The notes under the pieces: model-generated
What the model saw: the letters and a program-made list of their open reading frames with translations, nothing else
What the model was told of the DNA's origin: nothing
The model's database searches: none
Shown here: piece after piece, positions 23,752 through 31,739 of the stretch
Layout of the letters: the number at the start of each line of letters is the position of its first letter
Numbering within the stretch: the stretch's first letter is position 1
Made by a program: the position numbers and the translations under genes
Source: Lewinellaceae bacterium
Lineage (GTDB): Bacteria; Bacteroidota; Bacteroidia; Chitinophagales; Saprospiraceae
Direction of reading: 5' to 3'
Assembly: GCA_020636005.1 (NCBI GenBank)
Contig: JACJYR010000001.1
Location: 2,918,501-2,982,500 of the forward strand
Length of the DNA stretch: 64,000 nucleotides

Positions 23752-24884
23752 GGCTTTGTTGCATGAATCCTGCTTAGATTGTGCGGGATGAAAAGCGGGC
23801 TGGTTTTGTATATTTGGTTTTTGCACAACTAAATCTACAAACACACCAGCCCATGTCAAAGGTAAAAAAGGATAACCATACAAGCGACAAGCCGAAAGAA
23901 AAATATCAGGTTCTCAATTGGTCAGCTTACAACAAAGCCTTAATCAACCGAGGAGATATCACGATCTATTTCGGTGACGAGGTGACAGACAAATGGTACA
24001 GTGATCTGCCCAACCAAAGAGGAGCCCAACCCGTGTACAGCGACCTTTGCATAGAGACACTTTTGACGTTTAAGGTTGTGTTCAAACTGGCATACAGACA
24101 GACACAAGGTTTTTCACAAAGTTTGCTCAAATTAATGGGCATAGAGGATTTGGAAATTCCATCGTACACGCAAATTTGCCGTCGTGCAAAAGCCTTGGAT
24201 ATAGCTGTTTATCAGATTCCCCGTAGCGGCCCGATTGTAATAGCTATTGATTCAACAGGTCTGAAAATTTACGGCGAAGGGGAATGGAAAGTCAGGAAAC
24301 ACGGGTATTCAAAGCGGAGAACATGGCGAAAACTTCACCTTGGTGTCGACCCTAAAACCGGTTTCATTCATTGCCACACCCTGACGTTGAATGACGTGGA
24401 TGACGGGTCTCAGTTGGAAGAACTGGTTGACCAGGTGGAAGCAGAAGTGACAGATGTCTGTCTGGATGGTGCATACGATCACGTAGAATGCTGGGATGGT
24501 TTGATCGATAGAGATATAAATCCCATCATTCCACCCCGGAGCAATGCTATCGAATGGTATGAAGAGGTACCTGATGACATCCCTGATTATCCACGAAATG
24601 TTGCTGTAAATCGAATGAATGAAATCGGTATAAAGGAATGGAAAGTTGAAACAGGCTATCATCGACGAAGTTTATCAGAGACGGAAATGTTTCGCTATAA
24701 AACCATCCACGGCGATAGACTATATTCCCGAAAATTTAGCAGCCAAAAAACCGAAAACGATATCAAAATAAAAGTGCTCAATATAATGACAGCCCAAGGT
24801 ATGCCTGTTGCTAAACCAAGAAGAGTGGCTTAAGTTGGCGGAAAATTAGCGAAGCTATGTCTGATCGATTCATGCAACAAAGCC
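23752..24884 (+). mobile_element. IS5-family (IS903-like) insertion sequence
   Basis: A 1133-bp element with 18-bp perfect inverted ends GGCTTTGTTGCATGAATC and an exact 9-bp target duplication CCTGTAAAT (23743-23751, 24885-24893), both standard for the IS903 group. It holds one intact transposase. It landed in the short space between the C10 protease gene and the lipoprotein start at 24901, so it may now separate the lipoprotein gene from its promoter or supply a new one. Confidence 0.95.
23853..24833 (+). CDS. IS5-family transposase (IS903 type)
   Basis: 326 residues from the Met at 23853 (MSKVKKDNHTSDK); the longer frame begins inside the left end of the element and is less likely. DDE motifs: IVIAIDSTGLKIYGEGEWKV (first Asp), DVCLDGAYDHVECWDGLI (second Asp) and YHRRSLSETEMFRYKTIHGD (Glu). 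WRKLHLGVDPKTGFIHCHTL is typical of the DDE_Tnp_1 family. The reading frame is full length, so the element is probably active. Confidence 0.93.
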   Translation: MSKVKKDNHTSDKPKEKYQVLNWSAYNKALINRGDITIYFGDEVTDKWYSDLPNQRGAQPVYSDLCIETLLTFKVVFKLAYRQTQGFSQSLLKLMGIEDLEIPSYTQICRRAKALDIAVYQIPRSGPIVIAIDSTGLKIYGEGEWKVRKHGYSKRRTWRKLHLGVDPKTGFIHCHTLTLNDVDDGSQLEELVDQVEAEVTDVCLDGAYDHVECWDGLIDRDINPIIPPRSNAIEWYEEVPDDIPDYPRNVAVNRMNEIGIKEWKVETGYHRRSLSETEMFRYKTIHGDRLYSRKFSSQKTENDIKIKVLNIMTAQGMPVAKPRRVA

Positions 24885-24900
24885 CCTGTAAATTAAAAAA

Positions 24901-25386
24901 ATGAAATACATTATTTTTTTTGCAATCGGAATGCTGATTTCATGCGGCATGGAGAATCCAACTATGGATGTGGTTGCCACAAACGTTGATATCTTCGTTG
25001 AAGATGCAGATGGGAATAACCTTTTAACTGGCACGTCTACCACTTCCATTAATACAGAATTAATCAAACTAATCTACCTCATCAATGGAGTTGACCAAAC
25101 GGCCTACAACCCAGATTTGGATTGCCCCCGTTTTGTCTGTTACATATCCGACCCTGGAAGTGAAAGAATACGCATTTTCCCCAATGACACTGAAACGGAA
25201 GAATACCCAATAACCTATATTGATTGGGGCAACGGCGATATGGACACGCTCAAGTGCCATTTCGTAAGAAAGGAATATGACAATGCATCTTCGGTCGTCT
25301 GTGACAAAGTCTGGTTCAATGATTTGCCAATGTTCCCAGATAGTGCAATAACCGAATTTGGTAGAGCTTTTAAGATAGTGAAATAA
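24901..25386 (+). CDS. Small hypothetical lipoprotein following the C10 protease gene
   Basis: 161 residues with a lipobox (MKYIIFFAIGMLISC; Cys15). The mature part is acidic, with two pairs of Cys and a beta-rich look (TYIDWGNGDMDTLKCHFVRK). I recognise no family. Before the IS5 insertion its start would have lain about 30 bp after the protease stop, so the two formed one operon. In Bacteroides, C10 proteases are encoded with small lipoprotein or staphostatin-like inhibitors; this product may have been such a partner, but only position supports this. The gene itself looks intact. Its promoter may be affected by the insertion 16 bp upstream. Confidence 0.68.
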   Translation: MKYIIFFAIGMLISCGMENPTMDVVATNVDIFVEDADGNNLLTGTSTTSINTELIKLIYLINGVDQTAYNPDLDCPRFVCYISDPGSERIRIFPNDTETEEYPITYIDWGNGDMDTLKCHFVRKEYDNASSVVCDKVWFNDLPMFPDSAITEFGRAFKIVK

Positions 25387-25400
25387 GAGGATAAGATAAC

Positions 25401-25440
25401 GGATGCTAAACGAGTAGGAGAGGTGGCCAATCCATAGTAG
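25401..25440 (+). other. Probable right end of the second cassette
   Basis: GATGCTAA (25402-25409), 16 bp after the lipoprotein stop, is the exact inverse of TTAGCATC at 22192-22199, the start of this unit. A short hairpin (CAATCC ... GGATTG, about 25428-25447) follows, but a full attC-like structure is not present. A solo insertion-sequence-like end at 25442 may have removed it. Confidence 0.35.
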
Positions 25441-25441
25441 G

Positions 25442-25471
25442 GATTGTTCAAAGAACTGTGTCAATTACTCA
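25442..25471 (+). repeat. Solo IS-end-like repeat, copy 1
   Basis: GATTGTTCAAAGAACTGTGT followed by CAATTACTCA. Nearly the same sequence is at 30786-30815. The motif resembles terminal repeats of IS256-like elements, but no transposase is near. The rest of 25472-25665 shows no gene. Confidence 0.4.
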
Positions 25472-25665
25472 CAGATGACGGATTGTGAGCTTGTATTTTT
25501 TTTCAAAAAACACACTTCCCTGAAAGGTCTCCCAAACTGTTCGATATTGTACACTTTCGCTTCAATACCGGACGAAGTAAATCAATATATTCACCATAAA
25601 GTGCTAATTATAAGTGGGTTGAATGACTGGCACAACCATTGAACAAGCCAGTTAAAAAGTGCTGT

Positions 25666-28038
25666 ATGTTCCAAAACTATCTGAAAATCGCCTGGAGGAA
25701 CCTCCTCCGCCACAAATCCACCGGCTTAATCAACATCGGCGGCCTGACCATCGGCATGGGTGTGGCTATCATGATTGGGCTGTGGATGCACGACGAACTC
25801 ACATTTGACCGGTACCACGAAAACTACGACCGGCTGGCACAGGTGTATATCCACCAGACTTTCAATGATAAAACAGGAACCGGCCAGGCGGTCTCCCTGC
25901 CCGTGGAGCCGACGTTGCGCAACGAATTCTCCTCCGATTTTGACGGCATGGCACTGACGTCCTGGACCTTCGACCACACGCTGCAGGCGGGCGAAAAAAT
26001 ACTGCTGAAAAGCGGGGCGTATGCCCAGCCGGATTTCCCCAGCCTTTTTTCGCTAAAAATGCGCTCCGGCAACTATGCCGACGCATTGTCCAAACCCCAA
26101 TCCATCATCCTCAGCCAAAGCCTGGCCAAAGCATTGTTCGGGGAGGAAGACCCTATGGGCAAGACCATCCGTTTCGACGCTTCGGAAAACCTGAAAGTGA
26201 CGGGCGTTTTTGAGGATTTGCCCAAGAACACCAGCCAGCACGAGATCGGTTTTTTGGTGGATTGGGTGGAGTACGAGACGCAGCAGGGCTGGGTGAAACA
26301 GTCGAAGGACAACTGGGGCAACCACTCTTTTCAGCTCTATGTCCAGCTTGCCGAAGGGGCCGATGTTGAAAGCGTTTCCCGAAAAATAAAAGACATCGAG
26401 AAGCCGCACCGGGCAGAGGGCGACCCGGCCTATTTCCTGTTCCCGATGTCCCGCTGGCACCTGTATGCCGAATTCCAGGATGGCGTGAATACGGGCGGGC
26501 GCATCCAGTATGTGCGCCTGTTCGGCCTCATCGGTGTCTTTGTGCTGCTGCTGGCCTGCATCAATTTCATGAACCTGAGCACGGCCCGCTCGGAGAAACG
26601 GGCCAAGGAAGTCGGCATCCGCAAAACCATCGGCTCGGTGCGGGGGCAGTTGGTCGGGCAGTTCCTCAGCGAGTCTTTGCTGGTGGCGTTTTTGTCGCTG
26701 GTGCTGGCGGTGGCGCTCGTCCAACTGTCGCTGGGCTGGTTCAACGAATTGGCCGATAAGGATATGGAAATACCGTGGGCCAGCCCCGTTTTCTGGGCCC
26801 TGCTGGTGGGGTTCGCCCTGATCACGGGCATCCTGGCGGGCAGCTATCCGGCCTTTTACCTGTCTTCGTTCCAGCCTTTGAAAGTGCTGAAGGGCACCTT
26901 CCGGGCGGGGCAGGCGGGAGCGTTGCCGAGGCAGGTGTTGGTCACCTTGCAGTTCACGGTATCCGTGGCGCTCATCATTGGCACCATCGTCGTTTTCAAA
27001 CAAATAGAACACGCCAAAAACCGCCCGGTGGGGTACGACCGCAGCAGCCTTATCCAGGTCAGGGCAAATACTGAACTGGAGGGGAAGAACGACTTGTTGC
27101 GGGAAAACCTGCTCAAAACGGGCGTGGTGGAGGAAACCGCCGTTTCCTCCGGCCCCATCACCAACATCTGGTCCAACCAGATAGGCTTTGATTGGGAAGG
27201 TAAGGCACCCGAATTTGAGCCTACTTTTGGCACCACTGCCTGCTCTTACGAGTTTGGAAAAACGGTGGGCTGGAACATCGTCGAAGGCCGTGATTTTTCC
27301 AGGGAACACGGTACCGATTCCACCGCACTAGTACTGAACGAGGCCGCCGTCCAACTGACCGGCCTGACCGACATCGTTGGCAAAACCATCCGTTGGGACA
27401 GCGTGGCCTTCACCGTGATTGGGGTGGTGCAAAACATGGTGATGGAATCGCCCTGGAAACCCATCAAACCCACCATCTTCTTCCTCGACCCTACCTGGGT
27501 AAACATGTACACGGTGCGCCTGAAACCGGCCCTGCCCGTGCAGGAAGCCCTGGCGGGGGTAAAAGCGGTTTTTGAAAAAATGGCCCCCAACACGCCGTTC
27601 GAGTACAAATTCGTGGACGAGGAGTACGACCTCAAATTCCAGGCGGAGGAGCGCATCGGCCAACTGGCCAGGGTGTTTGCGTTTCTCGCTATCTTCATTT
27701 CCTGCCTGGGGCTGTTTGGCCTGTCGGCCTACGTTGCGGAGCAGCGCACCAAGGAAATCGGTGTCCGGAAGGTACTGGGCGCTACGGTGGCCGACCTCTG
27801 GGCGATGCAGTCGAAAGGTTTCGTTGGCCTCGTCATTTTATCTTGCCTGATAGCGGCCCCCATTGCCTGGTACTACCTCGATGGCTGGCTGGCAGATTAC
27901 GATTACCGCATCGAACTGGGCTGGGGCGTGTTTGCCGTGGCGGCCGTGCTGGCCCTGGTGGTGACGCTATTGACGGTCAGTTTCCAGAGCATAAAAGCAG
28001 CGCTGGCGAACCCGGTGAAATCCCTGCGGAGTGAATGA
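25666..28038 (+). CDS. MacB/FtsX-type ABC transporter permease
   Basis: 790 residues from the Met at 25666 (MFQNYLKIAWRNLLRHKSTG), the usual N-terminus of this Bacteroidota family. Layout: TM1 near 20-42, a large periplasmic MacB_PCD domain (about 50-270), an FtsX block with three TM segments (about 285-430, YVRLFGLIGVFVLLLACINF ... EVGIRKTIGSVRGQLVGQFL), a fifth TM and a second periplasmic domain (about 435-660), and a second FtsX block (about 670-790, VFAFLAIFISCLGLFGLSAY ... EIGVRKVLGATVADLW). Such permeases work with a separate ATPase in export or mechanotransmission. None is adjacent; a LolD-like ATPase lies at 59300. Confidence 0.9.
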   Translation: MFQNYLKIAWRNLLRHKSTGLINIGGLTIGMGVAIMIGLWMHDELTFDRYHENYDRLAQVYIHQTFNDKTGTGQAVSLPVEPTLRNEFSSDFDGMALTSWTFDHTLQAGEKILLKSGAYAQPDFPSLFSLKMRSGNYADALSKPQSIILSQSLAKALFGEEDPMGKTIRFDASENLKVTGVFEDLPKNTSQHEIGFLVDWVEYETQQGWVKQSKDNWGNHSFQLYVQLAEGADVESVSRKIKDIEKPHRAEGDPAYFLFPMSRWHLYAEFQDGVNTGGRIQYVRLFGLIGVFVLLLACINFMNLSTARSEKRAKEVGIRKTIGSVRGQLVGQFLSESLLVAFLSLVLAVALVQLSLGWFNELADKDMEIPWASPVFWALLVGFALITGILAGSYPAFYLSSFQPLKVLKGTFRAGQAGALPRQVLVTLQFTVSVALIIGTIVVFKQIEHAKNRPVGYDRSSLIQVRANTELEGKNDLLRENLLKTGVVEETAVSSGPITNIWSNQIGFDWEGKAPEFEPTFGTTACSYEFGKTVGWNIVEGRDFSREHGTDSTALVLNEAAVQLTGLTDIVGKTIRWDSVAFTVIGVVQNMVMESPWKPIKPTIFFLDPTWVNMYTVRLKPALPVQEALAGVKAVFEKMAPNTPFEYKFVDEEYDLKFQAEERIGQLARVFAFLAIFISCLGLFGLSAYVAEQRTKEIGVRKVLGATVADLWAMQSKGFVGLVILSCLIAAPIAWYYLDGWLADYDYRIELGWGVFAVAAVLALVVTLLTVSFQSIKAALANPVKSLRSE

Positions 28039-28068
28039 TATGAGTGCTTCACAAAACTATGGGTCGTA

Positions 28069-28115
28069 GCGTCGGCTTTAGCCGGCAGCCATGCCATGCC
28101 GGCTAAAGCCGACGC
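28069..28115. repeat. Perfect 19-bp hairpin after the permease gene
   Basis: GCGTCGGCTTTAGCCGGCA (28069-28087) pairs fully with TGCCGGCTAAAGCCGACGC (28097-28115) around a 9-nt loop. There is no T run on either strand, so it looks more like a REP-type palindrome than an intrinsic terminator. Confidence 0.65.
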
Positions 28116-28180
28116 CAAAGCCCTGCACTTTTGCTACGCACTGAAATCATTTTACCTTTCGGCCTCAAAAAAAGCCGATC

Positions 28181-30367
28181 ATGAAAAAATCAGCCTTCCT
28201 CCTTCCTGTCGTCGCAATTTTACTGCAAGCCTGCCACGCAGAGAAAGAAACAATCCTCACCCAAGGGCTCACTGTTTCACAATCCATCCTCGTGCACCAG
28301 GATACTTTTTTGCTAAAAGGTGCTGAAAGCCTGGCTCAGCCTGTCCTTACAATTGAGGGTGAAAATATCACGGTTGACTTCAATGGGGCTTTGCTCAAAG
28401 GTGCGGAAGACTCGCACCGGCCCGACGCCTTTTCCGGCACCGCCATTTTGATAAAAGGGAAAAACATTACCCTGAAAAATGCAACGGTGCGGGGCTACAA
28501 AGTGGCAGTGATGGCCGAGGGGGTGGACAGCCTGCGGCTCATTGATTGCGACTTCAGCTACAATTACCGCCCCCGCCTGCACAGCAACCGGGAGCGGGAA
28601 GATTTCAGCGACTGGCTCAGCTACCACCAAAACGATAAAGATGAATGGCTGCGATATGGAGCAGCAGTTTACCTGAAAAACTGCCCCCATGCCCTCGTCA
28701 AAAATGTAACCGTAACGGGCGGCATGAACGGCCTGATGCTCACTGGCTGCAGCGACGGGCTCTTCTACAACAACAGCATCCACTACAACTCTGGCGTAGG
28801 CATCGGCCTTTACCGCAGCAGCCACAACCGCATCATGCACAACCGGCTCGACTGGAACGTGCGGGGATATTCGCATGGCTTCTACCAACGGGGGCAGGAT
28901 TCGGCGGGTATCCTCGTGTACGAACAGAGCAGCGGAAACACCTTCGCCTACAACTCTGCCACCCACTCCGGCGACGGTTTTTTCCTCTGGGCCGGGCAAA
29001 CGACCATGGACACGGGCGAGGGCGGCTGCAACGATAATTTGATCTATAAGAACGACTTTTCTTATGCGCCGACGAATGGGGTGGAAGTGACTTTCAGCAA
29101 AAATAGAATCGTGGAAAATAAGATGGAAGCGTGCACTTATGGAATATGGGCCGGATATAGTTATGCGTCTAATTTTTTGGGAAATGAAATATCGGATTGT
29201 AAATATGGTATTGCCATTGAGCATGGGCAAAATAATTGGATATGGGGTAATAATTTCAATAATGACAGTATCGGGGTGAAAATATTTGGGCGTGAAAAAC
29301 AGCCAGCAGACTGGGGTTTTGCCCAGGGAAGGGATGTGAAAAGTAAAGGATATACAATCCTGGAAAATAATTTTGAAAACGTAAAATATCCGCTGCATAT
29401 AAGCTCGGCCACCGATGTTTTAATTGCAGGAAATAACCAATTTTATAAGTATGAAAAAATATTGGTGCAGGAAAAACCCAATGAAAACCTGGTGCAGGGC
29501 GCTGTGCTGGACACTGTTCCCGAAATCGCCACAGAACTTGATCGTGAAAAAGGGAATGCCCAACCCCTCGAAGACGCAAATCCCACGCAACTTGATGCTG
29601 CCCAACTCAAAGGCCGCCAATACATCCTCCTGGACGAATGGGGGCCTTACAATTTCCAATACCCCTCCATCTGGCTGCGCAATATCGAAGGCGACCAGTA
29701 CACTTTTACGCTTTGGGGCCCATCTACCGGAAACTGGCGCACGGTAGGCGGAGAAGGCTGGCGTAAAATCAACCAAAAAACAGGCGCTTTCCCCGCTATG
29801 ATCATCGCCACCCGGGAGCCTGGGGCGGAAATACTGTCTTTGCAACTGGAGTTTGTCGGGGAGGCCTTCATGGACGAGTTTGGCGATTTCAACAAAAAAG
29901 GAAAAGTGTTCCCCTTTGGGTTTTCCCGTTCTGAAAAAAAACTGGGCTGGAAGGTGCGCTGGTACAACTACAATGACACGACGGATCCTTTGCAGCATTA
30001 TGAGGCATTTCAAAACCTGAAAAACCAGCCTGCTTTGAAAACTGCCACGACCAACGATCTTCACTATGCCTGGTGGGGCAGCCCCGGCGAAGGGGTGAAC
30101 GAAGACAAATTCGCCACGTTTGCCGAGGCAGATTTTGAAATCGTGCCTGGCAAATACCTGTTGACGCTCTCCTCCGATGACGGCGCAAAACTTTTACTCG
30201 ACGGCAAAACACTGATAGAACATTGGGACGTCCATGAACCGGCAGCCGATGAGGCCGTGGTACAACTGGGTGGCAGGCACCACCTTGAAATTGAACATTT
30301 CGATGGCGGCGGTTTTGCCACTTTGGGTTTTAGCATACAACCCATCATGGCGAATCAGGTGAAATGA
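28181..30367 (+). CDS. Right-handed beta-helix lipoprotein with C-terminal PA14 domain
   Basis: 728 residues; lipobox LLQAC (Cys18). Residues about 60-440 form a NosD/PbH1-type parallel beta-helix, with repeats such as GIAIEHGQNNWIWGNNFNND and NGLMLTGCSDGLFYNNSIHY. Such helices often bind or cleave polysaccharides. Residues about 480-600 form a beta domain of unknown type (LDEWGPYNFQYPSIWLRNIE). The last roughly 100 residues look like PA14 (YAWWGSPGEGVNEDKFATFA ... YLLTLSSDDGAKLLLDGKTL), a carbohydrate-binding fold. Likely a surface or periplasmic glycan-acting protein; catalytic residues were not identified. Its end overlaps the next, convergent gene by 13 bp. Confidence 0.8.
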   Translation: MKKSAFLLPVVAILLQACHAEKETILTQGLTVSQSILVHQDTFLLKGAESLAQPVLTIEGENITVDFNGALLKGAEDSHRPDAFSGTAILIKGKNITLKNATVRGYKVAVMAEGVDSLRLIDCDFSYNYRPRLHSNREREDFSDWLSYHQNDKDEWLRYGAAVYLKNCPHALVKNVTVTGGMNGLMLTGCSDGLFYNNSIHYNSGVGIGLYRSSHNRIMHNRLDWNVRGYSHGFYQRGQDSAGILVYEQSSGNTFAYNSATHSGDGFFLWAGQTTMDTGEGGCNDNLIYKNDFSYAPTNGVEVTFSKNRIVENKMEACTYGIWAGYSYASNFLGNEISDCKYGIAIEHGQNNWIWGNNFNNDSIGVKIFGREKQPADWGFAQGRDVKSKGYTILENNFENVKYPLHISSATDVLIAGNNQFYKYEKILVQEKPNENLVQGAVLDTVPEIATELDREKGNAQPLEDANPTQLDAAQLKGRQYILLDEWGPYNFQYPSIWLRNIEGDQYTFTLWGPSTGNWRTVGGEGWRKINQKTGAFPAMIIATREPGAEILSLQLEFVGEAFMDEFGDFNKKGKVFPFGFSRSEKKLGWKVRWYNYNDTTDPLQHYEAFQNLKNQPALKTATTNDLHYAWWGSPGEGVNEDKFATFAEADFEIVPGKYLLTLSSDDGAKLLLDGKTLIEHWDVHEPAADEAVVQLGGRHHLEIEHFDGGGFATLGFSIQPIMANQVK

Positions 30368-30771
30368 AGCAGGAAGGCGGCCACCAGGAACAAGACACCA
30401 GCAATGGTGATGCCTGCGAACGGTACATTGAACCAATATTTTTTGCCCAAAAACCAATAAAAAAGTATGGTGGGGAGATCGAGCAGCAATATGCTCCATG
30501 ACTTTTCAAAAACGGAATAAAACTGCCAAACCAGCAAGAGGTTGACCGCTCCGAAAAATATGGCCCCGAGGCTGTGGCTTGCATTGAAACCTACCCAGGC
30601 ATTCCACATCGTTGTCCGCCTGGTGATCAGGGGCGAGCTTGCTTTCATGCTCTTTTCCAGCTGTGGGTTCTTGGGAGAAAACTTGTCCGAAAAAAACGTG
30701 AATGCCAGGTGCATTCCGCCCAGGATCAGGAAAATCAGGCTACCCGCTGCGAGCAGTATTCTTGTTATCAT
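30355..30771 (-). CDS. Small integral membrane protein, unknown function
   Basis: 138 residues from the ATG at 30771; an upstream TTG at 30795 is possible but lies within a repeat. Four hydrophobic segments are visible: ILLAAGSLIFLILGGMHLAF, SLGAIFFGAVNLLLVWQFYS, SILLLDLPTILFYWFLG and FAGITIAGVLFLVAAFLLHF. A charged loop (KFSPKNPQLEKSMKASSPLI) separates the first two. The pattern HLAF ... WNAWVGFNASHSLG recurs in a family of small bacterial membrane proteins whose role is not known to me. Confidence 0.7.
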   Translation of the reverse strand: MITRILLAAGSLIFLILGGMHLAFTFFSDKFSPKNPQLEKSMKASSPLITRRTTMWNAWVGFNASHSLGAIFFGAVNLLLVWQFYSVFEKSWSILLLDLPTILFYWFLGKKYWFNVPFAGITIAGVLFLVAAFLLHFT

Positions 30772-30785
30772 AAGAGGGAATACGA

Positions 30786-30815
30786 GATTGTTCAAAAAAA
30801 CTGTGTCAATTTCTC
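30786..30815 (+). repeat. Solo IS-end-like repeat, copy 2
   Basis: GATTGTTCAAAAAAACTGTG followed by TCAATTTCTCA matches 25442-25471 in the same orientation. It sits directly upstream of the minus-strand membrane protein gene and may contribute to its leader. Confidence 0.4.
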
Positions 30816-30920
30816 ATATGTGATTGCGTGTGGGAGTATGTTTTTTTACTGCATTTCTGAATGATCCCGGAAATATTATCAAATACCGGAATGCCGCCAT
30901 GCTCCGCCGGTGCTGTTTTC

Positions 30921-31292
30921 TCAGGCATCGGAATGCAGTGCCAGCCGGTTGCCCTCTGTGTCCTCGAACAAGGCCATAAAGCCATGCTCCGGGGATATTT
31001 GCTTTTTAGGCTGTACGATTTTGCCGCCCGCTCCCTCGATTTTGTTTTGCACTTCCAGCAAATCGGGTTCAGCATTCAGGTAAACCACTGTGCCATGCGG
31101 GCTGGGCTTGTACCATGCGCCCCAGCAAATAGAAGCGCCGGCGCCCTCTTTTCCGTGCGGGAAGATGCCCATTTTCAAAGCGCCCAAATCTATGGTGTGG
31201 ATTTCCATGTTGAAAATGGTTTCGTAAAATTTTTTGGCCCGGTCGAAGTCGGCCACTGCAATCTCGAACCAGCCTGTCCATGATTTCGCCAT
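30921..31292 (-). CDS. VOC/glyoxalase-superfamily protein
   Basis: 123 residues from the Met at 31292 (MAKSWTGWFEIAVADFDRAK); the longer frame begins in non-coding DNA. Two beta-alpha-beta-beta-beta modules of the vicinal-oxygen-chelate fold are visible: WFEIAVADFDRAKKFYETIF ... MGIFPH, and GTVVYLNAEPDLLEVQNKIE ... GFMALFEDTEGNRLALHSD. This matches single-domain VOC proteins used as dioxygenases, isomerases or binding proteins. The usual metal-site residues were not traced, so substrate and reaction are unknown. It stands alone between two small gaps. Confidence 0.82.
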   Translation of the reverse strand: MAKSWTGWFEIAVADFDRAKKFYETIFNMEIHTIDLGALKMGIFPHGKEGAGASICWGAWYKPSPHGTVVYLNAEPDLLEVQNKIEGAGGKIVQPKKQISPEHGFMALFEDTEGNRLALHSDA

Positions 31293-31380
31293 ATTATTGA
31301 TGATTTTAGTGAAGGATTGATGGAAGAATAAAATGACTCCCGAACTGGCTTCGGGAGACGGGCCATTGTCCAATCATTAT

Positions 31381-31517
31381 TAATGCGAATAAAGGATTAA
31401 ATTAATTGCCATATTTTCAGTTGTTTGAAAAACGAGATCATGGTGATTTTGAAAATCGCCATGATCTAACCTCCTGAAAATCAACGAACTTAAAAAATGA
31501 ACCCGTTATTCGCATTA
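31381..31517. repeat. MITE-like element, family B copy 1
   Basis: 137 bp with perfect 12-bp terminal inverted repeats TAATGCGAATAA and TTATTCGCATTA. A central hairpin (GATCATGGTGATTTT ... AAAATCGCCATGATC, 31436-31466) is flanked by AACCTCCTGAAAATCAACGA. A second copy, inverted, is at 40616-40761. No coding capacity. The rest of 31293-31739 holds only a small hairpin (CTCCCGAA/TTCGGGAG, about 31337-31357). Confidence 0.8.
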
Positions 31518-31739
31518 TTAATGCATGGTGAGAAGTCCGGCTGAAATAGATTCAGGCCATCATTCCTCGCCACTTTTTTTTGGGGGGACAACCCGGACAG
31601 GCCGAAGGTAACGATTCCACTTATGTTTTGGCAATAAATAAAAACGGCGGGTACCAGGTAGCGGAAACCGGGAAGGTGGTTCCAGCAGTTTGGTTTATTT
31701 GCTTTTGTACATTTGCCCTGCATATCCCAATCCCTCCAC

